64,000 nucleotides of DNA from Oegoconia quadripuncta (Eukaryota > Arthropoda > Insecta > Lepidoptera > Autostichidae). The stretch is from positions 1,178,001 through 1,242,000 of the forward strand of contig OX438754.1 in the NCBI GenBank assembly GCA_949316235.1, in the 5' to 3' direction. The position numbers and the translations under genes are program-made. Of this stretch, positions 22,701 to 27,002 are shown piece after piece. Within the stretch, counting starts at the first letter, position 1; every line of letters begins with the position of its first letter. The notes beneath the pieces were generated by a model. It saw nothing but the letters and a program-made list of their open reading frames with translations. It did no database searches and was not told the origin of the DNA.

Positions 22701-25457
22701 ATAAAAAGGAGAATCCTGAGTAACTCCGTAGATATCCACGCCCTACATTAGGTCAACCTGTGTTGTTGATACATGGCTTCACCTCGGATTACATCAACAT
22801 TAGAAATTGTTATTAACCTAGCTAATTTTCTATATTTACTTACAACACATAGATAATGTAAGCTGAGGAGTAATAGGTTAGCATGGTTTGGGCACATTAT
22901 GAGGAGGGATGAAAGGCTCGTAACAAGACGAGTGTTAAGTATGAATGTGGAGGGATACAGAGGTAGGGGAAGACCAAAGAAGGTGTGGGTAGACTGCGTG
23001 AGGAATGATATGTGTGTGAAAGGGGTGAGTACGGAGATGACGGCTGATGGAGGAGAATGGAAGAGGATGACATGTTGTGCCGACCCCACCTAGAGTGGGA
23101 TAAGGGCAGGAAAATGATGACATAGATAATGTAATATACAAAGACATATGGTACAACACTTGTGATACTTTGTTAATTGGATGCGGAAGAGACTGGTTAC
23201 CCACAACCCAGGGAATCCTAGTGTGGGGACCAGGGCTACCTCATTGCTTATATTGTAACTCTGTTTTTGACACAACAAATGATTTTTACATTTTTTTTAC
23301 ATAATGTTTATCCCAGTGGGGTGGTCACAGATATCCCAAACATTAGCGATGGGGTGTTCCAAACATATAGAAACATACAGAAATGCATACGTTACGGGGA
23401 TGAGCTTATCGCCGTTGAAACGTGCAAGGTGGAAAGTAGAGAAGGGTATCGCTTAATTTTTGCATGTGCTCTTTTATAGTGTGTAAGAAAACTGGTCACT
23501 CGTTTATCTTTAATGCGGCTATAGTTCTTTATTCAGTGAAGTACAGGAAGATTTTTCTGTTTGGTCTGTACCAGTCGAATCGAAAACGAACAGCCGATGC
23601 GATTGTGTCACGTCACGAGTATTTCGAATATTAATAAATACACGTTTTGGCTAAACATAAGCCGGTGGTGTTCCAGAGTCGAAGAAGAAGCTGGACAAAT
23701 CCCGCAGCAGGTCGCCGGGGGAGGGGGGCGCGCGGGGGGGACGGCGGCGCTCCTCGGAGAGGGATCGCGGGAAACACTCCGACAGTCCGAAGTAAGATAA
23801 TTTATTTGAATTGATCGGAGTAGGTAGATCGGCTTACAAGTATTAGGTCCTTACCTATGAAATTGGCGTTTTGTATGAAGAATTTCATTAAGACTGTTTT
23901 CTCCATACAAACATTTCAGATTTTTTTTTGGGAACGGCAAATCCAAATTTAGCTAAACTTTGTGTGTATTATCGGATAACATTAAGTTAAGTATAGGCAG
24001 CGTTAATTTTTAAAAGTAACCGCTTTATAATTGTTTCAGCGAATCTAAGAAATGATTATGGGAAGCACATGAAAAGAGCTCTGTTCAATTTTTTTTGTTA
24101 TGTGATTTAGCCCAGAAATTAAAAATATTTCATGTGAAACCTTGAAATAATATTCCATTTTCCAAACAAAAAACAAATTTGGATATAGCTTTGAAAATCG
24201 CAGGAATTGGTACATATATGATTAACGAAGAAAAAAAACTCCAATTTCATAGGTAAAGACCCAATATATGCGGAAAAATATATGTCTATTTCGTAAACAT
24301 TCTGTGGTAATCATAATTTGATTACTAGAAACAAAAATAAAACTGAAATACCAGTTAATTAATTAATTTAGGCTTAGCAAGGTTAGCACGTTTTTTGTGG
24401 GACACAGCATACGTTTCTACAATAAAATACTAAAACATGTATTGAGTTGTAACAGAGGAAAAAGGATTATTACAGGATAGATGATTTTGGCGTTAAGGAG
24501 GTCTAGTGTTAGGTGAGCTCCTAGTCCAGGCCGTTAACCACGCTAGTGTTTTGTAATATAATTTTGTAATAAAATTGTAAAGATGGAAATCAATTTAAGA
24601 GATGTGCTGTTACGGAGTTTCTTGTCGCTACTTATAGTTAACCTTAGCACATTGATTTGGTTTAAAAAAAAACATGTTGACTTTCAATGAGTGATGTTTT
24701 TGACTTTTGACAAGCTAAATTCATCCGTATTTATGAAGTGGTAAAGATCAGAGTTAATTAAAATTATTATACAGTTTGAAAAGGATGTAAAGCGCATGAC
24801 GAATTCAGCTTGTAAGGAAAATCTATCTACTCCGATCAATGTTTATTATTATAATAACTATTAAAAAACAACAATAAATCAAAAAACAAGTTACAGATAT
24901 GCATAAAAATTAAATGAATACATATTTTTTTAGACATGTTTCACATTCGGTTGCGTATATTTCGGATGTTTATTTTTTTACATAACTGGTTAGCACGTGA
25001 CCTCAGTCGCACCTGATGTTAAGTGTTGATGAGGCCGAAGATGGAAACGTACTGACCCGGAAACACCATTTGGGGGATTGCCTATCTTATCTGTGACAAC
25101 CGGAACACAGCAATGATATTAACATTGCTGCTTGGCGGCAGATTTAGATAAGATGGTGGTAGCTAGCCAGGCGGATATTTAAAATGCCCTACCACCAACC
25201 AAACCGAGTACCAATATACCCCGTTGGGGATCGAACCCGATACCTCCGATTAGAAAACCCTTTGTTGTTCACATTGAGTCACGGAGGCGGTGACGTATTA
25301 TTGACGTTTTACGTGACGACTTATCTCCGTTGGTTACAGAAGGCGTTCGAGTTCGGAGCGTCGTTCGCGGCGGCGGCGTTCGCGCTCGCGTTCGCGTTCG
25401 CGCACGCGCTCGCCGCGTCGTCGCGACGTTCGCTCGCGGCGCTCTTTCTCACGCTGA
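1699..25457 (+). CDS. Moca-cyp: Moca-cyp/PPIG-like nuclear RS cyclophilin, 3' 16 exons (join; partial at 5' end)
   Basis: The spliced product is a peptidyl-prolyl isomerase domain fused to a long basic RS-like tail, a nuclear family (Drosophila Moca-cyp, vertebrate PPIG and NKTR) linked to splicing-factor and RNA polymerase II compartments. Seen here: the end of the cyclophilin fold ([20 protein letters not shown], then NCGQLV), lysine-rich nuclear-localisation-like stretches, and the family's [10 protein letters not shown]...TPPHWRQ block, followed by R/E/D-rich exons and a terminal RS run. Exons are 1699-1728, 2821-2960, 4768-4879, 6323-6499, 7776-7848, 9875-9976, 11729-11801, 12518-12583, 15348-15413, 16165-16282, 17213-17533, 19276-19656, 20336-20426, 21649-21739, 23677-23791 and 25340-25457. 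All 15 junctions preserve one frame of about 691 codons. The initiator and the N-terminal catalytic part lie before the window. I am confident of the family, less so of one or two acceptors. Confidence 0.92.
1930..2215. repeat. Dispersed repeat (CGCGTTTGACCACAATCTC family)
   Basis: It shares GCGTTTGACCACAATCTC, CCTGATGGAA and CTGCTCTTGAAGAT-like blocks with 39470-39665. A retroposon tail is likely; the class is unresolved. It lies in the intron after the microexon. Confidence 0.6.
2268..2590. repeat. Dispersed repeat (TATGAGAGAGCGGCAAACGA family)
   Basis: It starts with poly-T then TATATGAGAGAGCGGCAAAC. The same opening is at 21293-21476 and 41508-41622, and in reverse complement at 26690-26775. 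The poly-T start suggests an antisense retroposon with a poly-A tail; this copy is the longest. Confidence 0.75.
2821..2960 (+). CDS. Moca-cyp: Moca-cyp exon w2: end of the cyclophilin domain
   Basis: The acceptor is GTTCCAG ending at 2820 and the donor gtgaga is at 2961. The frame reads [20 protein letters not shown], then [20 protein letters not shown] and LVKLKP. This is the C-terminal third of a cyclophilin, with the active-site His of the HVVFG strand (His126 of CypA) and the closing NCGQL motif of the last strand. It is GC-rich compared with the surrounding intron. It leaves one base (G), which joins GT of the next exon as glycine. Confidence 0.95.
3065..3494. mobile_element. TA-flanked MITE, copy 1 (Moca-cyp intron w2)
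   Basis: The termini are inverted repeats of about 25 bp: left TTAGGTCCTTTACCTATGAA, right TTCATAGGTAAAGACCTAA, flanked by TA. The TA target and 'TTAGGTC' start fit a Tc1/mariner-type non-autonomous element. There is no transposase ORF. Two further copies lie in later introns of the same gene. Confidence 0.8.
3800..4125 (-). mobile_element. tRNA-derived SINE, family A
   Basis: On the minus strand it begins with a tRNA-like head (GTGGCTCAATGTAAACAAC box A region, GGTTCGATCCCC box B) and ends in an A-rich tail (poly-T at 3800 on the + strand). It is full length, about 325 bp. The box B here is CCCGGGTTCGATCCC. Confidence 0.88.
4199..4455. repeat. RTE-like LINE 3' tail (CGCGACTTCGTCCGCGTGG family)
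   Basis: CCCGCGACTTCGTCCGCGTG followed by AAATTTCAGCCCGATCCGTC and CAGTGGTTTGGGC is the common lepidopteran RTE-type tail. A second, more decayed copy is at 59388-59530. Confidence 0.7.
4768..4879 (+). CDS. Moca-cyp: Moca-cyp exon w3: lysine-rich linker
   Basis: The acceptor is CTTGTTGCAG ending at 4767 and the donor gtgagt is at 4880. It reads [20 protein letters not shown] followed by an almost uninterrupted Lys/Glu/Asp run ending KKKKR. The basic clusters look like bipartite nuclear localisation signals, and the SDAESDRE patch resembles a casein kinase 2 acidic site. In this family a lysine-rich linker directly follows the cyclophilin fold. It exits in phase 2 (CG + G = Arg). Confidence 0.93.
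4917..5197 (-). mobile_element. tRNA-derived SINE, family C
   Basis: On the minus strand the head reads GGTGGCTCAGCGGTTAAGAC then GGTCCGGGTTCGATTCCCAG (box A and box B), and the body ends at the CATCAGCCCGTAAACATCCC end. Other copies are at 12642-12820 (headless) and 38575-38883. Confidence 0.85.
5200..5724. other. Intron w3, low-complexity AT-rich stretch
   Basis: A/T runs and overlapping short frames with no family resemblance; nothing convincing. Confidence 0.5.
5725..6077 (+). mobile_element. CR1-like LINE 3' end (tail family 2)
   Basis: Translation gives degenerate RT C-terminus ending [15 protein letters not shown], matching [14 protein letters not shown] at the end of the ORF at 59974-61548. 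It is followed by a 3' UTR with GGACAACAATGATCCTGTGG and CGAAGCGGTAGTAGCTTGGA. The same UTR is at 11905-12095 and 59640-59795. Confidence 0.75.
6078..6210 (-). mobile_element. SINE family A, truncated
   Basis: The tail half of SINE A only (ACTTGACCTCAATCACACCT ... GACTGGCTACTTATCTCTGA); the tRNA-like head is missing. It sits directly after a LINE tail. Confidence 0.8.
6323..6499 (+). CDS. Moca-cyp: Moca-cyp exon w4: acidic then [10 protein letters not shown] segment
   Basis: The acceptor is CGATTTCAG ending at 6322; the donor gtctac at 6500 is a weak match to consensus. The exon reads [38 protein letters not shown] and then [20 protein letters not shown]. The hydrophobic-acidic IDPxEIPEVPxNRFLMR block is the kind of conserved island seen after the lysine linker in PPIG/Moca proteins, where the moiety is [DE]IPEVPxxxFLxR. 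The reading frame continues correctly only with the next exon at 7776. Confidence 0.9.
6766..6954. mobile_element. MITE (GCGAAGTGCGAGTTTTG termini), copy 1
   Basis: A palindromic element of about 190 bp: left GTGCGAGTTTTGTCTCG ... CGCGTTCGCGTTTACG, right CGTAAACGTGAACGCGG ... CAAAACTCACACTCCGCC. Other copies are at 38127-38308 and, inverted, 58811-58996. Confidence 0.75.
7261..7533 (+). mobile_element. tRNA-derived SINE, family B
   Basis: The head is TGGTGTAGTGGTTAAAAATT (box A) ... GCGGGTTCGAATCCCGCTAG (box B); the body contains CCGAGTTATGGATGTTTTCA and the end AGATGGCGCTGTGTGTATGT. It is not a functional tRNA because the anticodon and acceptor arms do not fold. Confidence 0.85.
7776..7848 (+). 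CDS. Moca-cyp: Moca-cyp exon w5: [10 protein letters not shown] motif
   Basis: The acceptor is CTATTTTACAG ending at 7775 and the donor gtgagt is at 7849. It reads [20 protein letters not shown] followed by RGVF. The Y-T-x-x-G-x-x-[IK]KGRG pattern precedes the RYRTP repeat in PPIG/NKTR relatives. It exits in phase 0, directly onto CGC TAC CGC of the next exon. Confidence 0.92.
8038..8290 (+). mobile_element. RTE-like RT C-terminus, decayed
   Basis: It shares GAGACCATTGAGAAGTATGA, GTTAAGCAGTGTGAATGA and GAGTGAATGAAGCAAAAGAG with the minus-strand RT remnant at 29402-29822. Confidence 0.7.
8632..8956 (-). mobile_element. SINE family A, near full length
   Basis: Poly-T at 8632 through the tRNA-like head near 8956 (TGTTTACATTGAGCCACGG). 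Box B is present as GGTCGCGGGCTCGATCCCC on the minus strand, with one change in the TTC core. Confidence 0.85.
8960..9870. other. Intron w5 remainder, no element recognised
   Basis: Unique-looking AT-rich sequence; short open frames near 9000-9200 have no family resemblance. Confidence 0.5.
9875..9976 (+). CDS. Moca-cyp: Moca-cyp exon w6: RYRTP-RS-TPPHW signature
   Basis: The acceptor is ATTCCACAG ending at 9874 and the donor gtcagt is at 9977. It reads [20 protein letters not shown], then [19 protein letters not shown] + RS repeats + TPPHW[RK] is the most diagnostic block of the PPIG/NKTR/Moca-cyp tail. The RS dipeptides are the classic substrate of SR-protein kinases and mediate contacts with splicing factors. 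Both ends are in phase 0. Confidence 0.95.
10236..10490. repeat. Dispersed repeat (GTGGTCGCCCATCCAAGG family)
   Basis: Shared blocks: TATTGGGGCACAGCCTTTTC, CAACCGGGAATGA, CCGAAGCACG and GTGGTCGCCCATCCAAGGAC. Relatives are at 22325-22400, 28085-28215, 41935-42210, 50690-50880 and 62011-62350. The class is unknown. Confidence 0.6.
10505..11200 (-). mobile_element. CR1-like LINE 3' region, interrupted
   Basis: Antisense LINE blocks (GTCCATGCAATCTTATCGCC, AAAGCGTATACATTGTTT) resume at 11038 with GACTTTGTGTAAGCGACTGA, the order seen intact at 37590-37830. Between them lies inserted sequence at about 10740-10925 that begins GGCCCGTAT. Confidence 0.65.
10740..10930. mobile_element. Probable MITE related to 56530-56675
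   Basis: It starts TTAAGGCCCGTAT and contains GTTGCATATTAAAACAGTAT and AATCTCAAGATCGA. These occur in inverse order in the PIF/Harbinger-like MITE at 56530-56675. The ends are less certain here. Confidence 0.45.
11427..11684 (-). mobile_element. SINE family A with internal deletion
   Basis: Tail and tRNA-like head (GATCGAACCCGCGACCTCCG on the + strand) are both present, but the middle GGCTATCTTATCTCTGAC...AGATTTAGATAAG block is gone. Confidence 0.82.
11729..11801 (+). CDS. Moca-cyp: Moca-cyp exon w7
   Basis: The acceptor is TATTGCAG ending at 11728 and the donor gtgagt is at 11802. It reads [20 protein letters not shown], then ETRT, a charged, probably helical stretch. It exits in phase 1 (C + GC = Arg). 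Confidence 0.88.
11905..12095 (+). mobile_element. CR1-like LINE tail (family 2)
   Basis: GATTGGTGTACTTCGACTAA followed by GGACAACAGATCCTCTGGG and CCGAAGTGGTAGTAGCTTGG, as at 5870-6077. Confidence 0.7.
12118..12357 (-). mobile_element. SINE family A, headless
   Basis: The tail and middle of SINE A, ending at ATATGCCCTACCAC; the tRNA-like head is lost. It lies just upstream of exon w8. Confidence 0.8.
12518..12583 (+). CDS. Moca-cyp: Moca-cyp exon w8: acidic Pro/Glu segment
   Basis: The acceptor is TTATTTTCAG ending at 12517 and the donor gtatgt is at 12584. It reads [20 protein letters not shown] followed by I, a 66-nt phase 1-1 exon. EEGEC-type acidic segments recur in NKTR/PPIG tails (EEGEATS-like). 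Because it is a symmetric exon, skipping would keep the frame. Confidence 0.87.
12642..12820 (-). mobile_element. SINE family C, headless
   Basis: CATCAGCCCGTAAACATCCC through CGATGTTTTCCTTCACCAT; the box A/B end is missing. Confidence 0.75.
13080..13541. mobile_element. TIR element with 85-bp arms and GC-rich core
   Basis: The arms TTACCGACTCATAGTCACAC (13085) and GTGTGACTATGAGTCGGTAA (ending 13540) pair over about 85 bp, up to AGTGTGACTAACAAGAAAAA. The element is flanked by the 10-bp direct repeat TTGAATGAAT (13070-13079 and 13542-13551). The core (about 13250-13355) contains ACACGAAGGGTATG and GTGCTCGCTTCGCTCGCACT, also found in a different TIR element at 31517-31892. No transposase. Confidence 0.85.
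13632..13893 (+). mobile_element. SINE family A, headless, + strand
   Basis: It runs from GGTTGGTGGTAGGGCATTTT to CAACCCGTTATGCATTAAAA plus poly-A. A short tandem duplication of GGTTGGTGGYAGGGCATT precedes it. Confidence 0.82.
13973..14215 (-). mobile_element. Retroposon of the GGTCTCC...TGGTTTTCAGTGGAGCCTC family
   Basis: A (GAAA)n start, then GTCGCAAGGTGGAGTCAAAA and CTACAACGCTGGTTTTCAGT. The same blocks are at 27505-27617 and 62610-62720. Confidence 0.65.
14225..14720. other. Intron w8 inner sequence
   Basis: No further element recognised; AT-rich with one GC patch near 14675-14695 (CCGGCCGGCGGCGCGTGCGT). Confidence 0.45.
15195..15305 (+). mobile_element. RTE-like LINE tail
   Basis: GATCGTTGTGGAGATCTTTG then GTCCAGCAGTGGATGTCTTT is the C-terminal RT codons plus stop region of RTE-type elements. 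A longer match is at 30985-31165. Confidence 0.75.
15348..15413 (+). CDS. Moca-cyp: Moca-cyp exon w9: [14 protein letters not shown] segment
   Basis: The acceptor is TCTTTACAG ending at 15347 and the donor gtgaga is at 15414. It reads [20 protein letters not shown] followed by HD. This is a second symmetric 66-nt phase 1-1 exon. The aromatic/acidic DYxxLDFE core stands out from the low-complexity surroundings and could be a short linear interaction motif (inference). Confidence 0.88.
15420..16130. other. Intron w9, nothing recognised
   Basis: No SINE/LINE block seen. Open frames on both strands between 15773 and 16087 overlap each other and lack resemblance. Confidence 0.45.
16165..16282 (+). 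CDS. Moca-cyp: Moca-cyp exon w10: Gly/Arg-rich then helical segment
   Basis: The donor gtcagt at 16283 is clear. The acceptor is taken as ATGGCAG ending at 16164, giving [20 protein letters not shown], then [19 protein letters not shown]. The AG at 16175-16176 would keep the same frame, dropping four residues, and I cannot exclude it; the pyrimidine tract is poor for both. The RGG patch is a likely RNA-binding or methylation site. It exits in phase 2 (AG + A = Arg). It is GC-rich relative to its neighbourhood. Confidence 0.8.
16338..16775 (+). mobile_element. CR1-like LINE, 5'-truncated copy
   Basis: It begins GCAGGTCACATAAATCGCCT and follows the last codons of the RT ORF at 59974-61548 almost base for base (CTCCGCAAAGTCAGTAATTC, TAGATGATAAACATTCATGG), then the 3' UTR to AATAAAGCAATTTTGATTTT. 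Confidence 0.88.
16921..17146 (-). mobile_element. SINE family A, headless and diverged
   Basis: Tail block CAATCACACCTGATGGTTAA and end TTCCCTACCACCAAC, just upstream of exon w11. Confidence 0.78.
17213..17533 (+). CDS. Moca-cyp: Moca-cyp exon w11: RDQRD repeats and Gly-Gly-Pro tract
   Basis: The acceptor is TTCATTCAG ending at 17212 and the donor gtgagc is at 17534. The exon begins with imperfect 4-5-residue repeats ([20 protein letters not shown]), passes through a basic [10 protein letters not shown] patch, then a tract of repeated GPG/GGP units at 17373-17443 coded by GGGCCGGGC repeats, and ends with [20 protein letters not shown] and RGNREQQQR. The AG at 17201-17202 is a less favoured acceptor because it would break the frame with the preceding exon. 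Confidence 0.88.
17373..17443 (+). repeat. GGGCCGGGC tandem repeat within exon w11
   Basis: GC-only 9-bp units coding Gly-Pro-Gly / Gly-Gly-Pro. Repeat length is likely polymorphic. Confidence 0.85.
17620..17874. mobile_element. 255-bp near-perfect hairpin MITE
   Basis: The left arm GTGTAACGGTTAAGTGTAGT and the right arm ACTACACTTAACCGTTACAC are complementary. Pairing continues almost perfectly for about 90 bp (through GGGGGCAACTTCGAAATCG), with a loop of about 70 bp. No ORF. The target duplication is unclear. Confidence 0.88.
17935..18140 (+). mobile_element. LINE 3' tail (family 3)
   Basis: TAGTTGGTAGTATCGTGCAC ... GCGATCTCTTCC-complement ... ATTTTGCGCAATAAAGAGTA then (GTATT)n. Inverted relatives are at 58100-58300 and 58345-58480. 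Confidence 0.7.
18170..18490 (+). mobile_element. SINE family A, full length, + strand
   Basis: Reference copy: head CCGCCTCCGTGGCTCAATGT (box A) and CGCGGGTTCGATCCCCAGCG (box B), body GTCCGCCTGGCTACCTACCA, tail ...GTGTATAAAAAAAAA. About 320 bp. Confidence 0.92.
18491..19275. other. Intron w11 end
   Basis: At 19110-19190 there is a weak SINE A-like head (GGGAATGGAACCCGCGACCTC, then TTGTTTACACGGAGGC). The two patches near 18712-18728 and 18970-18990 (AGAAGTCATCGAATTTTGTT / AACAAAATTCGATGACTTCT) are inverted, marking another possible TIR insert of about 280 bp. Confidence 0.5.
19276..19656 (+). CDS. Moca-cyp: Moca-cyp exon w12: long R/D/E/K-rich exon
   Basis: The acceptor is TCGTTGACAG ending at 19275 and the donor gttagt is at 19657. 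This 381-nt exon is the longest seen: open throughout and almost entirely Arg, Asp, Lys and Glu (e.g. [19 protein letters not shown] at the start, [11 protein letters not shown] at the end). The composition, alternating R/D/E as in U1-70K or other RD/RE-type splicing proteins, suggests a mixed-charge, nuclear-speckle-targeting region (inference). Phase 1 in, phase 2 out. Confidence 0.9.
19697..20110. mobile_element. TA-flanked MITE, copy 2 (Moca-cyp intron w12)
   Basis: TTAGGTACTTACCTATGAAA at left and TTCATAGGTAAAGACCCAA at right; it is the same orientation and family as 3065-3494. It shares private changes (TTTAGCCCAGAAATTAAAAA, GAAAATCGCAGGAATT) with copy 3. Confidence 0.82.
20336..20426 (+). 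CDS. Moca-cyp: Moca-cyp exon w13, ending in a GC donor
   Basis: The acceptor is TTTTCTTAG ending at 20335. It reads [20 protein letters not shown], then [10 protein letters not shown]. The donor is AAAAAG|gcaagt, a textbook GC-AG donor. Using the nearby GT (gcaa|gtcacg) instead would shift the frame and reach a TAG in the next exon, so the GC reading is required by the frame. The Ser-Pro and Arg-Ser sites are probable phosphorylation targets. Confidence 0.88.
20500..20930 (+). mobile_element. LINE RT C-terminal fragment with poly-A
   Basis: Translation reads [20 protein letters not shown], then [20 protein letters not shown] and, further on, [20 protein letters not shown]. This is the typical CR1/Jockey-type C-terminus, followed by a 20-A run at 20910-20930. 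It inserted just after exon w13. Confidence 0.78.
20931..21228 (+). mobile_element. LINE 3' tail ending in TTTGAC repeats
   Basis: GATCTGTTGACCCAAAAAAG and CAATAAATGTACTTTGACTT; the TTTGACTTTGAC end is the microsatellite-like terminus of CR1-like elements. Confidence 0.7.
21293..21476. repeat. Dispersed repeat (TATGAGAGAGCGGCAAACGA family)
   Basis: Near-identical to 2268-2450, truncated at CGTACTCGTTCGGGAA. Confidence 0.78.
21649..21739 (+). CDS. Moca-cyp: Moca-cyp exon w14: helical [11 protein letters not shown] segment
   Basis: The acceptor is TATGTTTTAG ending at 21648 and the donor gtaaat is at 21740. It reads [20 protein letters not shown], then [10 protein letters not shown]. It is a likely amphipathic or coiled-coil helix (L/I/V spaced in heptad-like fashion), the only non-RS-like helix of the distal tail. 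Phase 0 in, phase 1 out. Confidence 0.88.
21856..21897 (-). mobile_element. SINE A tail scrap
   Basis: Only poly-T plus ATGAACAACGGGTTAGCACT remains. Confidence 0.5.
21900..22860. other. Intron w14 inner sequence
   Basis: A scrap of the GTGGTCACCCATCC repeat is at 22325-22400. Otherwise nothing recognised. Confidence 0.45.
22862..23120 (+). mobile_element. LINE RT C-terminus, RTE/R4-like
   Basis: The frame reads [20 protein letters not shown], then [17 protein letters not shown] and ends ADPT followed by a stop. The W-F-G-H...GRGRPKK-W pattern is the hallmark of decayed LINE C-termini in insects. A second copy at 26228-26640 is split by a SINE. Confidence 0.78.
23121..23285 (+). repeat. LINE 3' tail (family 4)
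   Basis: Nearly identical to 25895-26050 over CAGGGAATCCTAGTGTGGGG and ACCAGGGCTACCTCATTGCT. Confidence 0.72.
23300..23470. repeat. Dispersed repeat shared with 39120-39400
   Basis: Shares GGGGTGTTCCAAACATAT-like and GCTTATCGCCGTTGAAACGT blocks with 39150-39310 (GTGCATCGCCGTTAAAACGT). Confidence 0.5.
23677..23791 (+). CDS. Moca-cyp: Moca-cyp exon w15: RSRSP/Gly-Arg segment
   Basis: The acceptor is GTGTTCCAG ending at 23676 and the donor gtaaga is at 23792. It reads [20 protein letters not shown], then [18 protein letters not shown]. It is strongly GC-rich (CGCGCGGGGGGGACGG) compared with the AT-rich introns. Phase 1 in, phase 2 out (AA + A = Lys). Confidence 0.88.
23841..24266. mobile_element. 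TA-flanked MITE, copy 3 (Moca-cyp intron w15)
   Basis: TTAGGTCCTTACCTATGAAA and TTCATAGGTAAAGACCCAA termini; the closest relative is copy 2 at 19697-20110. Confidence 0.82.
24370..24660 (+). mobile_element. LINE 3' fragment
   Basis: GGCTTAGCAAGGTTAGCACG ... TTTGTGGGACACAGCATACG parallels GACTAAGCAAAGTTAATACA ... TTTGTGGGACACTGTATACG at 5732-5775, so it is the same class of CR1-like C-terminus. Confidence 0.6.
24970..25291 (-). mobile_element. SINE family A, near full length
   Basis: From TTTTTTACATAACTGGTTAG to TGTTCACATTGAGTCACGGA; the head is intact with some changes. It ends about 50 bp before terminal exon w16. Confidence 0.86.
25340..25457 (+). CDS. Moca-cyp: Moca-cyp exon w16: terminal RS exon with stop
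   Basis: The acceptor is TTGGTTACAG ending at 25339. It reads [20 protein letters not shown], then [18 protein letters not shown] and TGA at 25455-25457. A gt follows the stop directly (TGAG|gtatct), so a splice in the 3' UTR or an alternative end is conceivable, but the frame is closed. The terminal RS domain matches the ends of PPIG/NKTR family members. Confidence 0.9.
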
Positions 25458-25890
25458 GGTATCTCGACCTCACATCTCCAACACCAACTGTTGCGATTCT
25501 GCGACACTTATATCTAAAACTAGACATTTGAGGGTACATTTACAGTACGAGTTGGCTACGTCGCTTTTTGACGTGTATTTTTCGATTACGCATAAAATTA
25601 GGTAATGTAGTTATTGACTATGGAATTTTTTATTTAATGTAGTACTTAGACTCGTGATAGAAATTTTAAAAGGCAATCGTTTGGCCACGTTATAGATAAA
25701 CCCTCTTATTCATAAAAAATTACAAACGCTTTATAAGCCTGTTTTAGTTAAAGTATGTTTTGTCACTTTCTTTCAGTAAAACATTTCCTTATCGTTGCAA
25801 GTTTATGTTTATGAGTTTACAAGCACAGACACAGTGAGCAACTGTATTTTTATTGTTTTGCCTCCTTTTAAGCATCCTAGAAATTAAGAT
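25458..25890 (+). other. Probable Moca-cyp 3' UTR
   Basis: Sequence after the TGA. No clear AATAAA/cleavage site is visible before the LINE tail at 25895; the AATAAA at 26036-26041 belongs to that tail, which may supply the signal. Confidence 0.4.
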
Positions 25891-25894
25891 CTCT

Positions 25895-26050
25895 AAAAAT
25901 GTAATATAAAAAGACACCATATGTCATGCTTTTATTAATTGGATGGGGAAGGGACTGGTTACCTACAACACAGGGAATCCTAGTGTGGGGACCAGGGCTA
26001 CCTCATTGCTTATATTGTAACTCTGTTTTTGACACAATAAATGATTTTTA
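25895..26050 (+). repeat. LINE 3' tail (family 4)
   Basis: Copy of 23121-23285, ending GTTTTTGACACAATAAATGA. Confidence 0.72.
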
Positions 26051-26227
26051 CTTTTTTTTTTATGAACGACAGATACAAAACACACTTTAACTAAAACAGG
26101 CTCATAAAGCGTTTGTAAATTTTTATGAATAAGACAGTAAGCGTCTATTTGTTACTCCAGTCACACACATACATAAAGTTCTGCAAGATTTTTTTTACTA
26201 ACTGCAGAATATGTAACTAAAGCTCTA

Positions 26228-26640
26228 ATAAAAAAATTTGTGTTATGAGGTGGGATGAAACGCATGTTACTAAGAGAATGGTGAATATGAATGTCGATGG
26301 ATGGACGACCACGGGAAAGATAATAAATAAAGAAATAAATATTTCGGACACTTACCCTAATCATCTAGTCCCAAACTAAGCAAAGCTTGTGCTATGGATA
26401 CTAGATAACGGATAAACATACATAAATATTTATATATAAGCATCCATGACTCGGGAATAAATGTTCGTATTCATCACACAAACATTTACATTTTTAAGAT
26501 GGATGGTTTGTGTGATGGGTGGTATGAACGAAAAGGACGTGAATGATGAGGTAACCGCTGATAGAGGAGATTGGAAGAAAAGACTTACTGCGCCGCCTTC
26601 AATTAAATTGGAACCAGGACAAGAAGATGATAACTTAGGT
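26228..26640 (+). mobile_element. LINE RT C-terminus split by a SINE
   Basis: The left part reads MRWDETHVTKRMVNMNVDG; the right part (from 26496) reads MVCVMGGMNEKDVNDEVTAD, then RGDWKKRLTAPPS. These are the two halves of the element seen whole at 22862-23120. Confidence 0.75.
26322..26495 (-). mobile_element. SINE B-related insertion with AAGAT target duplication
   Basis: CTAGTCCCAAACTAAGCAAA ... CATGACTCGGGAATAAATGT, flanked by AAGAT at 26317-26321 and 26496-26500. A sister copy is at 46030-46261. Confidence 0.75.
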
Positions 26641-26689
26641 AGAGATATATGTTGATGGAAACTGCCAATTAATTCGCAGTCATTTTCCC

Positions 26690-26775
26690 AAAGTGATGGT
26701 ATTTTCTGTGACCCTTCTGGTGGGCCATGGGCGGAGGTGATTGCTTTCCATCAGGTGACCCGCATGCTCGTTTGG
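26690..26775. repeat. Dispersed repeat scrap (reverse of the 2268 family)
   Basis: GGTGATTGCTTTCCATCAGG and TGACCCGCATGCTCGTTTG in reverse complement. Confidence 0.6.
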
Positions 26776-27002
26776 TGATTGAAAGCTCATTAACTCATGT
26801 AAAATTAATTTCCTTTTTTTTCTTAAGTGATGTGTAATAATTAATCTACTGCCTGGGGGTCCGAAGGATACCAATTACTATTACCATCAAAACATGAAGT
26901 AATTATGTAGCGTTATTTTTTAATGTAAATATTCCTATTATTGAATTACGTAATGTACTTCTCACACATCAAATTATCATTATTTTAGTTTTATTATTGA
27001 AA

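Noticed and set aside
25184..25531. 115- and 91-codon frames overlapping the last exon
   Set aside because: They join SINE sequence to other frames of the RS-coding exon; the composition (Ala/Phe runs from CGTTCG repeats) is a frame shadow.
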